From Sulfurimonas sp. (GTDB lineage Bacteria > Campylobacterota > Campylobacteria > Campylobacterales > Sulfurimonadaceae), in NCBI RefSeq assembly GCF_016744025.1, contig NZ_JADGFC010000013.1, forward strand, positions 1 to 33,833: a stretch of DNA of 33,833 nucleotides, in the 5' to 3' direction. The notes under the pieces were generated by a model. That model was not told where the DNA came from, did not search any database, and saw only the letters and a list, made by a program, of their open reading frames with translations. How positions within the stretch are numbered: the stretch's first letter is position 1; every line of letters starts with the position of its first letter. The position numbers and the translations under genes were made by a program. Positions 15,743-23,388 of this stretch are shown piece by piece.

Positions 15743-16723
15743 ATGAACATTTTAGAAATTATGAAACTATGGACTTTATCAACTATGCTTAAAGCCATTG
15801 AACAAACCAAAGAAGCAAGTACTTTTGTTTATGATAGATATTTTAAAACAAAAGCAGAAGGTATTTTAGGTCAAACAGCAGAACTTAAAATAAAAAAAGG
15901 TGCTGGGATTGTTCTAAAAACCATTGCTCCTGGTGCGGATAGATTAGTTAAAGATATGGGTGATGTCTTTCTTTTAACAATTAAACTCCCCCGCTTTGGT
16001 TTAAGCGATCAAATTCTTGCTCATGAAATAAATGAATTTGAGAGTTTAGAAGGTAAGGCAAAAGTAGAATCAGTTAGTCAAAAAATTGCTAAGATTTTAA
16101 AAGAGCATAAAAATGACTATATGACAACTATTGAATATATGTGTACTGGTGCTTTGTTTGGTAGAGTTGTTGATGGAGAGGGCAAAATACTTTTAGAGTT
16201 CAATACAACTGCTCCAAAAGTAGAGTTTAAAAATAAAGAAATTACTAAAGTTCTTAATGAAATAGATGATGCTCTTGTAGATGAGTTAGGTAAAGAAGTA
16301 CCTTATGAAGTACTAGCTTCAAGAACGTTTTTAAATAGATTAGCAGCAAAGGCTTTGGCAGCTGATTTATTTAAGTCAAACGAGGCGAAATGGGTTAAAC
16401 AAGCTGACAATAAAAGAGTATTAGAAATACAAGGTACCACTTTTATTCCATACAATCCATCTTTTAAAGATGAAAATGGAAATAAAAAGCAGTACATTTT
16501 AGATGGAGAAGCGATTGTGATTCCGACAAGTGAAGATGTTTTCCATTTTATATATGGTAGAGCAGATCATACAGAGGCTTTAAAATCAGCACCAAAACTT
16601 TTCTTTGCAGCAGCACCTGAAAAGTTAGGCAAAGGTAAAGGTTGGGGAATTGAAACAGAAACAAAACCACTGCCTTATTGTGTTCGTCCAGGAGCATTAA
16701 TAAAACTGAAATTTAGTGCATAA
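15743..16723 (+). CDS. Major capsid protein (lambda gpE-like)
   Basis: 326 residues. The order protease, decoration, this gene and the length identify the HK97-fold capsid subunit. The sequence resembles the lambda gpE-type capsid family: an early FVYDRYFKTKAEG, the DRLVKDMGDVFLLTIKLPRF segment, and the C-terminal GWGIETETKPLPYCVRPGAL. Mu's own capsid T is a different family, so this head is not Mu throughout. It is followed at once by a strong terminator. Confidence 0.85.
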   Translation: MNILEIMKLWTLSTMLKAIEQTKEASTFVYDRYFKTKAEGILGQTAELKIKKGAGIVLKTIAPGADRLVKDMGDVFLLTIKLPRFGLSDQILAHEINEFESLEGKAKVESVSQKIAKILKEHKNDYMTTIEYMCTGALFGRVVDGEGKILLEFNTTAPKVEFKNKEITKVLNEIDDALVDELGKEVPYEVLASRTFLNRLAAKALAADLFKSNEAKWVKQADNKRVLEIQGTTFIPYNPSFKDENGNKKQYILDGEAIVIPTSEDVFHFIYGRADHTEALKSAPKLFFAAAPEKLGKGKGWGIETETKPLPYCVRPGALIKLKFSA

Positions 16724-16724
16724 C

Positions 16725-16750
16725 GTAAAAGGGCTTTTAAGCCCTTTTAC
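16725..16750 (+). terminator. Strong hairpin after the capsid gene
   Basis: GTAAAAGGGCTT and AAGCCCTTTTAC pair over 12 bp with two bases between, beginning two bases after the capsid stop. The GC-rich core and the flanking A and T runs fit an intrinsic terminator that can work in both directions. It would limit read-through into the terminase and portal genes. Confidence 0.75.
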
Positions 16751-16832
16751 CCTTAAAGACGATAAATGTATCGTTTAAACTTAGTTTTTGATTTTTAAAC
16801 ACGTTTTAAACACCATTATGAGGATTTTAAAG
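16751..16832 (+). promoter_or_regulatory. Gap after the capsid terminator with repeated TTTAAAC
   Basis: The 80-odd bases before the next gene hold TTTAAAC at 16774-16780, 16794-16800 and 16805-16811. If the terminator is efficient, a second promoter for the terminase-portal genes should lie here. No convincing -10/-35 pair is present, so partial read-through is also possible. Confidence 0.3.
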
Positions 16833-17240
16833 ATGATTACCAATGAAGATTTACTAAAAGAGATAAGTGAACAAGAACTACTTGAACTTTCTGACATAAA
16901 TGCAACAGGAGAGTTGAATCAAGATGTGATTGATGATGCTCTAAATGATGCTATCTCTTTTATAGAGTCTTTTATAGTTCTACCAGTTGATCCTACAACA
17001 CTTCTAAAGAAGATAACTACTGACTTAACTATCTATGAGTTAAAAAGGAAAAATGGTTTAGTAAGTGATGAAGACAAAGAATTAAAGAAAGAGAATGAAG
17101 CATATCTGACAAAGATGAGCAATGGAAGGCTTATAACTCAAAAAAGAGCAGATACAAGTTCTAGTATTCCAGATGAGAATAAATCTTTTGCTTTTAGACA
17201 TAGAGCTACAAGAAGAGTAAAGAAAGAGGGTTTTAGGTGA
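16833..17240 (+). CDS. Mu gp36-like protein (DUF1320)
   Basis: 135 residues, the normal size for DUF1320/Mu gp36. It has the start MITNEDLLKEISEQELLELS, then DDALNDAISFIESFIVLPVD and DLTIYELKRKNGL, which correspond to the family's conserved helix and D.ARY.L motif. It is a head-tail connector-type protein. I chose ATG at 16833, with GAGG nine bases upstream. Longer in-frame versions add unconserved residues over the repeat region. Confidence 0.78.
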   Translation: MITNEDLLKEISEQELLELSDINATGELNQDVIDDALNDAISFIESFIVLPVDPTTLLKKITTDLTIYELKRKNGLVSDEDKELKKENEAYLTKMSNGRLITQKRADTSSSIPDENKSFAFRHRATRRVKKEGFR

Positions 17241-17740
17241 AGCTAAATAATGCAGAACGAAATAAATTATTAGCACGTTCATTATTTGTAGATGCAAATA
17301 AAGGGTTTAAAGATATAGCTAATACTTTGGGAGTAGGTGAAAAGACTATTTCTAATTATAAAAGTAAAGATAAAAAAGATGGTTTCGATTGGCTAACACT
17401 AAGAGCTTCAAAATGTATTCAAAAATCACATAAAGATAAAGAAAATATGTATTCTATGTTTGTTGATTACATGTATGATTCATTAAAAGAGATCAGAGAG
17501 AATGAAGAGCTAAAGCCTGAAGTAAAAACGCAATTAATAGTTTCACTTGGTGACAGCTTTTCAAAAATGCGAAAAGTAGCAAGTGCGGAAGACCCAGAGG
17601 CTTATAAATTAGGAATTGTTAAGCATACTATAAAAACAGTTTTAGAAGCTTTAAATAAAGCCTTACCAAAAGAGTGCATGGAAGAAGTTGTTTCAATCAT
17701 TTACTCTATACAAGAAGAGTTAAGTGATGTCTCTATTTAG
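17237..17740 (+). CDS. Small terminase-like protein (DUF1804, Mu gp27-like)
   Basis: 167 residues. A helix-turn-helix (GFKDIANTLGVGEKTISNYK, about 23-42) is followed by DGFDWLTLRA, the characteristic DUF1804 segment, and a helical oligomerisation domain. It should recognise phage DNA ends for packaging with the large subunit. It starts at GTG overlapping the previous stop as GTGA, with AGAGGG upstream. Confidence 0.8.
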   Translation: MKLNNAERNKLLARSLFVDANKGFKDIANTLGVGEKTISNYKSKDKKDGFDWLTLRASKCIQKSHKDKENMYSMFVDYMYDSLKEIRENEELKPEVKTQLIVSLGDSFSKMRKVASAEDPEAYKLGIVKHTIKTVLEALNKALPKECMEEVVSIIYSIQEELSDVSI

Positions 17741-19451
17741 TAAAACAGAATTATACGCATTTCTTGAAGATGCAAATCAAGGTGCATTAGCTGCTGGACT
17801 AAATCAAACACAAGCACAAAAGATAACTAGAAAAGCTTTTAAGAATTGGCTTAGTGATTACACTTCCGTGTTAAAAGAGCAAATAAAAGCCACTAATGCA
17901 CTAAACCCAAAAGATAAAGACACGAGGGTAAAAAGGCAATTAAACGATTTTCACTTTTTTAGACAGACTTATTTTCCTCATTATTATACGCTTGCTGGTA
18001 AGTCTCTACTTCAAGAAGATTTAGAAAATACTTATTTTAAAATAGCTGATAAGAAAAAATTACAAGGTTTAAAATTTGCAAAAGCGGCTCCTCGTGGCAA
18101 TGGGAAAAGTACAGATGCTTCAAGAGTATTTCCTATTTGGTGCATTGTAAATGATTTCAAAAAGTTTATAACTATGTTCTCTGATGCGATAGAGCTTTCA
18201 GAAATTCTTATAGAATCTATTAAAGCTGAATTGGAAGAGAACGCAAGATTAAAAGCAGATTTTCCTCACGCTACCAATATTGGTAAAGTATGGAAAATTG
18301 GTGAAATAGTTACTAGAAACAATATAAGACTTAAAGGTTATGGTAGTAGCAAAAGAGTAAGAGGTGTTTTTCATGGTGCTTTTAGACCTGATCTTACCAT
18401 TATCGATGATTTAGAAAATGACACAAATGTTCGCAGTCGTAAACAAAGAGATAAGCTTGAAGATTGGTTAGACGAAGCGATTGATAACTTAGGAAGCGTT
18501 GACGGTTCTATGGATATACTTTATATAGGAACTATCCTTCATCGTGATTCTGTTTTATCAAGAAAGCTCAAGTTAAAGTTTTGGAATCCTGTTGTATTTA
18601 GAAGCCTAATCTCTTATCCAACAAATATAGATATGTGGGATGAATATGGAGATATCTATAGATATAATGGTTTAGATGAAGCTCACAACTTCTATCTTGA
18701 AAATAAAAAGAAGATGGATGAGGGAGCAGTACTACTATGGGATGCTATCAAACTTGAACTTCTCATGCAAAAAAGAGCATCTAATGCTAAAGCTTTTCAA
18801 AAAGAGCAGCAGAACAATCCAAACTCAGAGAATCAGAAGTTTGACTCAAGCAAATTTATAAAAATTACACATACACAAATGCCAAAACTTGACAAGATAT
18901 TTTTATATGTTGATGCCAAGGGTGATAGCGTTGTTGGTGACTTCTGTGGATTCATAGGAGCTGGCTTATGTAATGCTACTCAAAAGCTTTATGTATTTTA
19001 TAGCAATATGAAAAGAATAAAAGGTAAGCCTGTAGTCACTGAGACTATTAGACTTTTGAAAACAATGAAAGTGTATTTACTAAGTGGAGATAAAAACGGT
19101 GGTTTTTATATGCTTAGAGATTGGATAAAAGATGAAGCTTTTCGTCAAGGTGTACCTATGCCAAGTACTAAGTTTATACATCATACTGACAACAAAGAAG
19201 ACCGAATGGGAGAGTTAGAATTTCCTTGTGATGAAGGAGATATTATCTTTGTAGGAGATCATCATGACCTTTTTGCACAAATGGATGATTTTCCTGAAGC
19301 GGACCATGATGATTTGCATGATCCACTCTCAGCAATATATAGACTAAGTAAATTAAGAAGACTAAAAAAAGATGCTAAAAGTGGTGGACGTAGAACTAAT
19401 GTAAGGCATCAAAGACCAAGAAGAAATAGAGCTACAAGGAGCAGAAGATGA
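17727..19451 (+). CDS. Terminase large subunit (Mu gp28-like)
   Basis: 574 residues. The ATPase part shows Walker A APRGNGKST (about 121-129) and Walker B DLTIIDDLE (about 222-230). The nuclease part shows IFLYVDAKGDS (about 391-401) and a late acidic cluster DHDDLHDP, both expected metal ligands of an RNase H-fold nuclease. It packages prophage DNA by headful cutting into host sequence in Mu-type phages. The C terminus is very basic (RRTNVRHQRPRRNRATRSRR). It overlaps both neighbours. Confidence 0.93.
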   Translation: MSLFSKTELYAFLEDANQGALAAGLNQTQAQKITRKAFKNWLSDYTSVLKEQIKATNALNPKDKDTRVKRQLNDFHFFRQTYFPHYYTLAGKSLLQEDLENTYFKIADKKKLQGLKFAKAAPRGNGKSTDASRVFPIWCIVNDFKKFITMFSDAIELSEILIESIKAELEENARLKADFPHATNIGKVWKIGEIVTRNNIRLKGYGSSKRVRGVFHGAFRPDLTIIDDLENDTNVRSRKQRDKLEDWLDEAIDNLGSVDGSMDILYIGTILHRDSVLSRKLKLKFWNPVVFRSLISYPTNIDMWDEYGDIYRYNGLDEAHNFYLENKKKMDEGAVLLWDAIKLELLMQKRASNAKAFQKEQQNNPNSENQKFDSSKFIKITHTQMPKLDKIFLYVDAKGDSVVGDFCGFIGAGLCNATQKLYVFYSNMKRIKGKPVVTETIRLLKTMKVYLLSGDKNGGFYMLRDWIKDEAFRQGVPMPSTKFIHHTDNKEDRMGELEFPCDEGDIIFVGDHHDLFAQMDDFPEADHDDLHDPLSAIYRLSKLRRLKKDAKSGGRRTNVRHQRPRRNRATRSRR

Positions 19452-20848
19452 TGAAAATAAGAAATTTAATACCAAAGAAATTTAGAGCTATGGGCTCACT
19501 TGTAAAAAACTCAAAAAGTGAGAAAAGACAAATTACTAAATTAACCAGTAAACACAAAGATATACTTAAATCTCTTTTTGATCTTCCTGTAAGTTCAAAT
19601 TGGTTAAGTGATATTGAGATAGATAAGATAGAGAGAGATAGTACCGTTACAGCAGCTAAAGGAAGCAGAAAAGCTCATGTACTTAAAAAAGAGATTTTTA
19701 TTACATGTAAAGATGATGTTATAAGAGAAAAACTTGAGAGCATTTTTAACTATGATACTTTAGATTCAATTCTAGATACTCCATATCAGGGCATAGGAGT
19801 TTTTGAGTTGAATTGGGAAGAGCATGAGTACTATCTTTATCCTACACTTGTAGAGAGAAATTACAAAGAGTTTATTTTAGAAAATAGTGTTTTAAAGTTT
19901 GCTGCTGATGGTATGCCTGAAAACATTATGGACCACAAAGCTTTGCATGCAGTTTATAAAGCAAAACCTTTAAAACCTTATGGGCAACCTCTTTATAATC
20001 CACTGTTTTGGCTTATAGAGTTTAAAAATGCTTCATTAGAGTTTTGGGTTGAATTGCTTGAAAGATTTGGAACGCCTTGGGTTATATCTAAAACAGAGGG
20101 AGACAAAGAACTCTTAGCAGATGAGATATACAACATGCTTGGAGGAGATGGTGCAGTCTTGGATTCAGATGATTCAATTGAAATAGTAACAGCAAAAGAT
20201 AAGGGTGATTTTAAAGAGATTATAGAATACATAGATAACCAAATAAGAGAGGTAATTTTAGGAGGAAATCTAACAGGGCAAGTAAAAGGTGGTTCACAAG
20301 CAGCTGCTACTGTACACAATACAATTAGAATAGATCTTGCACGAGCAGATGAAAATATTGTAAATAAAATTATTAAAAATGTAATAGACTCATTTAAAGA
20401 GCTCAATCAAATAAGTGATGAAATCACAGGGCGACTCAAAGATAAAGAAGATGTAAATAAAAACTTAGCAGATCGTGACAAAATAATTTCAGATATGGGT
20501 TATATACCAACACAAGAATACATTGAAAAAACCTATAATATTCAAGTAGAAAAAAAACAGAGTGAACCAAAGGTATTTCCAAACTCAATGAAAGCTTTTT
20601 CTTTAGACTATCAAGATGAGTTACATATACAAAGCTCAAAAATAGATACAATTGACCCACTAACATTTCAAAAGCAAATTATACAAGCTACCAATACCTC
20701 TAATTCTTATGAAGAAGCCTTTGATAACTTAGCAGCACTCTATCCTAAAATAGATACTGCTGATTTGGAAGATAACCTTTTTAAATACATTGCAAACTCT
20801 TCAATTCTTGGAGTCTCTGAGGTAGATGAAGAGAATCCAAATGGTTAA
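19448..20848 (+). CDS. Portal protein (DUF935, Mu gp29-like)
   Basis: 466 residues. It contains RDSTVTAAKGSRKAHVLKKE, then GIGVFELNWEE, FWVELLERFGTPWVI and the glycine-rich VILGGNLTGQVKGGSQAAA, all characteristic of the DUF935 portal family. It forms the dodecameric ring through which DNA enters and leaves. The start overlaps the terminase stop by four bases and the 3' end overlaps the MuF gene. Confidence 0.93.
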   Translation: MMKIRNLIPKKFRAMGSLVKNSKSEKRQITKLTSKHKDILKSLFDLPVSSNWLSDIEIDKIERDSTVTAAKGSRKAHVLKKEIFITCKDDVIREKLESIFNYDTLDSILDTPYQGIGVFELNWEEHEYYLYPTLVERNYKEFILENSVLKFAADGMPENIMDHKALHAVYKAKPLKPYGQPLYNPLFWLIEFKNASLEFWVELLERFGTPWVISKTEGDKELLADEIYNMLGGDGAVLDSDDSIEIVTAKDKGDFKEIIEYIDNQIREVILGGNLTGQVKGGSQAAATVHNTIRIDLARADENIVNKIIKNVIDSFKELNQISDEITGRLKDKEDVNKNLADRDKIISDMGYIPTQEYIEKTYNIQVEKKQSEPKVFPNSMKAFSLDYQDELHIQSSKIDTIDPLTFQKQIIQATNTSNSYEEAFDNLAALYPKIDTADLEDNLFKYIANSSILGVSEVDEENPNG

Positions 20849-22001
20849 GTTTGACTTTAATCTTGCTCCTAAAGAGGCTATAAAGTATCTTCAGAACAAA
20901 GGTTATAAGTTGAGCTTTGATTACAACGAGATACAAAAGGCAGCACATCACAAAAGCTTTACAGTTGCAAAGATAACTAGACTTGATTTATTGCATGATG
21001 TGTTCACTTCTTTAGATGATTCACTAAAAACTGGTAAACATTTTGATGATTTTAAAAAGGAGATAGTGCCAACTCTTCAAAAGAAAGGTTGGTGGGGTAA
21101 ACAAGATATCATAAACCCTCGTACGGGAGAAGTAAAAACTATAGATATTGGTTCAAGAAGATTAAAAAATATCTATGATACCAATATGAGAGTATCTTAT
21201 GCTCAGGCTCGTCATAAACAGATGAGAGCACTTCCTTTATCAGTTTACTGGAGATACCAATCAGCATTATTAGAAAGCACAAGAGATAAACATGCTGCTA
21301 TGCATGGAACTATAAAACATAGAGATGACTCTTGGTGGAATACCAACTATCCACCAAATGGTTGGGGTTGCAAATGTAAAGTTACCGCTCGTTCACTCAA
21401 AGAGATTGAAAAAAAAGGATGGAAGATTGAAAAAGGGAGTTCATCAAACATAGCCTCAAAAGATTGGGACTACAATGTAGGAGATACAAGTAAAGTATCA
21501 CAACTCTCAAAGATAGACTTGGATAAAAGCTTAAGTACATTAAGCACTCTAAAAAGTATCAAAAAAGATAGCTATAAAAACCTTAGTGAGAAAGAGCTAG
21601 AGAGTAAATTTTATAAAACAATGGGAATAAAAGAGGGAGAGATATTCATTGATAAAGTAAATGACCCTATGATTATAGATAAATCTTTGTTTCTAAGTGC
21701 AAGTGGACACAGTAAAATAAAAAAACAAAATAGACATTTATACTTAGATGAAATAGCAAAAACTATTAAAGAACCACATGAAATATATTTGGAATTTGAT
21801 GTAGGTAAAATTACTGGAGAAAAGAGAGTTTTAAAAAAAATGTTTAGATATCTAAATGATGATGGTAAACAAAGAGCCTTACTCGTTATCTTTGAATATC
21901 TGAAAGATAAAACTCAAGGAGTAAGTGCTTACTATGTTAAAGAAGCTACACAAGTAAATAAAAGAAGATTTGAAAAACTAATATATAAAAAAGAGGACTA
22001 G
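20841..22001 (+). CDS. MuF head morphogenesis protein with C-terminal PBECR-like nuclease domain
   Basis: 386 residues. Residues about 30-215 are the Mu F/SPP1 gp7 domain, ending in the conserved YPPNGWGCKCKVTARS. After a Ser/Lys-rich linker, residues about 255-385 resemble the phage Barnase-EndoU-ColicinE5/D-RelE-like (PBECR) nuclease domains: DPMIIDKSLFLSASGHSKI, RHLYLDEIAKTIKEPHEIYL, then KRVLKKMFRYL. Such MuF-linked toxin domains could be delivered with the DNA. The next gene is a structural protein, not an obvious immunity gene. ATG at 20841 is preferred (AAGAGA upstream); ATG at 20826 with GAGG is also possible. Confidence 0.85.
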   Translation: MVKFDFNLAPKEAIKYLQNKGYKLSFDYNEIQKAAHHKSFTVAKITRLDLLHDVFTSLDDSLKTGKHFDDFKKEIVPTLQKKGWWGKQDIINPRTGEVKTIDIGSRRLKNIYDTNMRVSYAQARHKQMRALPLSVYWRYQSALLESTRDKHAAMHGTIKHRDDSWWNTNYPPNGWGCKCKVTARSLKEIEKKGWKIEKGSSSNIASKDWDYNVGDTSKVSQLSKIDLDKSLSTLSTLKSIKKDSYKNLSEKELESKFYKTMGIKEGEIFIDKVNDPMIIDKSLFLSASGHSKIKKQNRHLYLDEIAKTIKEPHEIYLEFDVGKITGEKRVLKKMFRYLNDDGKQRALLVIFEYLKDKTQGVSAYYVKEATQVNKRRFEKLIYKKED

Positions 22002-22101
22002 ACACCAATTTCTCCTTACCTTTGCACGATGTGGTGTATCATTGCTCATTCCGTAAGGCATATCCTCTTCTTTATAAAATTATACAACAAAGGCTAATAA
22101 T
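22002..22101. other. 100-bp intercistronic gap with folded element
   Basis: Between MuF and gpG, CCTTAC (about 22015-22020) and GTAAGG (about 22053-22058) can pair around an inner GCA..ATG/CAT.TGC stem. The opposite strand has a 27-codon frame starting at 22061 with AGAAGAGG upstream and running into MuF (to 21978). The gap is unusual in an operon whose other genes mostly overlap. No function is established. Confidence 0.35.
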
Positions 22102-22560
22102 ATGCAAATAAGCATAGGCGTTCAAGGCTTAGATAAAGTTCAAAAAAAGATACAAAACATAAGTAATAAAGCCAAAGATACTACACCTCTTATGGCAGAA
22201 CTAGCTAATCATCTTTACAATACAGTTCAAGATAGCTTTGATGAACAAAAAAGCCCAGATGGCATTAGCTGGAATCCTATTAAAAGTTCTACGCACAAAA
22301 GAAAAAATGGCTCTCAAAAAATACTCTATAAATCAGGTCACATGCAAGACTCGCTCAATACTACTCATAACAAACATAGTGCAACCATAGGCTTAAATGC
22401 TACAAAAGGTGGTTATCCTTACCCAGTAATACATCAATTTGGAACAAAAGATGGAAAGATTGCTGCTCGTCCTTTTATGCCTATAAAAGAAGATGAGAGT
22501 TTATATGACAATGTTAAAGAAGAATTAGAGAAAATTATTGAGGAATATATGAAGCTTTAA
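22102..22560 (+). CDS. G: Virion morphogenesis protein (Mu gpG / P2 gpS-like)
   Basis: 152 residues, the usual family length. It shows QDSFDEQKSPDGISWNPIK, then ILYKSGHMQDSLN and the highly conserved C-terminal YPYPVIHQFGTKDGKIAARP-type motif (here GGYPYPVIHQFGT, IAARPFMPI). The protein joins tail completion and head assembly. It is the last gene of the rightward operon, and its stop overlaps the Mor-like gene on the other strand by four bases. Confidence 0.9.
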   Translation: MQISIGVQGLDKVQKKIQNISNKAKDTTPLMAELANHLYNTVQDSFDEQKSPDGISWNPIKSSTHKRKNGSQKILYKSGHMQDSLNTTHNKHSATIGLNATKGGYPYPVIHQFGTKDGKIAARPFMPIKEDESLYDNVKEELEKIIEEYMKL

Positions 22561-22820
22561 AATAGACTAGGGTTTCGAACTTCTTTAGTTATGTCATAAA
22601 TTTGCCTCTCAGTTAAGTCATATTCACGAGCCAGTATTTTAACAGTAGATTTATTTTTATATTTTTGAATTATTTCTGCATTACGCATAGTTGTTTTATA
22701 AGAAGGAATATAGAAGTTTGAGCCACCAAACTCTTTTATGGTGGCTTTTTTATCAGTAGTTGGGAGTTTTATGAAGTCAAAAAACTCTTCAAACATATCA
22801 TAACTTGTAATAGTTGTCAT
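22557..22820 (-). CDS. mor: Mor-type transcription activator
   Basis: 87 residues. The conserved pattern of the Mor/C family is present: EFGGSNFYIPSYK (about 30-42), then NAEIIQKY and a C-terminal helix-turn-helix, AREYDLTERQIYDITKEV (about 62-79). Mu Mor is about 130 residues, so the N-terminal dimerisation part is short here. It should activate the late promoters at 14.0-14.17 kb. I chose ATG at 22820 because AAGGGGAG lies seven bases upstream. It is the last gene of the early operon. Confidence 0.85.
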   Translation of the reverse strand: MTTITSYDMFEEFFDFIKLPTTDKKATIKEFGGSNFYIPSYKTTMRNAEIIQKYKNKSTVKILAREYDLTERQIYDITKEVRNPSLF

Positions 22821-22893
22821 ATAATACTCCCCTTTGTTTTGAAAGAAGTATAACAAAAAATATTTCAAATTACAATATTATTTAAGTTTTATT

Positions 22894-23307
22894 TCAATTT
22901 GTAAGTTTGTTTAGGGCGATTATTAGCTTTGTTCCTTTACCTTTGAGTATATCGTCTAAGCGTTTTACATCTCTTTTTGTTATCTTAGAAGCAAAAGAAA
23001 GTAAAGCATTTTCACTTTTGTCTCTAGCTTTTAGTTTCCATAAAACTCGTATTTTTTCTTTTTGTGCTGCTGTAATAAACTCTACTCCAACTTCTGTTTT
23101 ATTTATAACAGCTATATCACTCACTTTTCTCTCACAAAATTGTAGAAGTAGTTTAAGTTCATCTATACTCATATCAAGTGTGCTGCTCTTTCCAAATCTA
23201 CTTTCCATAAAAAGTAGTCTCTCTTCTTTTTCGTTAAATACGTTTTTAGAGTTTATATGTATTTGGCGTACAAGCATTTTTTTTAATGCTGTTTGTTTTT
23301 GTGTCAT
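22894..23307 (-). CDS. gemA: GemA/gp16 family protein (DUF1018)
   Basis: 137 residues. It resembles Mu GemA (gp16): an N-terminal IHINSKNVFNEKEERLLFME region, LDMSIDELKLLL, then QKEKIRVLWKLKARDKSENAL and a C-terminal IALNKL helix. In Mu this protein modulates host gene expression and relates to DNA supercoiling. AAGGAAG precedes ATG. A long hairpin fills the gap upstream. Confidence 0.85.
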   Translation of the reverse strand: MTQKQTALKKMLVRQIHINSKNVFNEKEERLLFMESRFGKSSTLDMSIDELKLLLQFCERKVSDIAVINKTEVGVEFITAAQKEKIRVLWKLKARDKSENALLSFASKITKRDVKRLDDILKGKGTKLIIALNKLTN

Positions 23308-23325
23308 ATTCTTCCTTTTTTTCTT

Positions 23326-23388
23326 TACAACCGCTACAACCGTTACAACCGTGTTGATGGGGCGGTTGTAACGGTTGTAACGGTTGTA
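23326..23388 (-). repeat. 26-bp hairpin built from three 9-bp iterations per arm
   Basis: Three copies of TACAACCGY at 23326-23351 face three copies of CGGTTGTAR at 23363-23388, with 11 bases between. Only one of 26 pairs is not Watson-Crick, and it is a G-U in the RNA. It lies between the RepA-like gene stop (23389) and the gemA ribosome site and fills that gap. No U-tract follows, so a terminator is less likely than an RNA-processing or protein-binding element. Confidence 0.85.

Noticed and set aside
19993-20406. A 137-codon minus-strand frame inside the portal gene
   Set aside because: Antisense to a clear DUF935 portal and without start signals.
22907-23371. A 154-codon plus-strand frame opposite gemA and the hairpin
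   Set aside because: It is antisense to a well-recognised GemA gene, low in complexity (Ser/Phe/Leu-rich) and has no ribosome site; it is a shadow of the A+T-rich coding strand.
23326-23388. Repeats considered as a CRISPR array
   Set aside because: The units are 9 bp, contiguous and arranged as one inverted pair; there are no spacers and no cas genes in the window.
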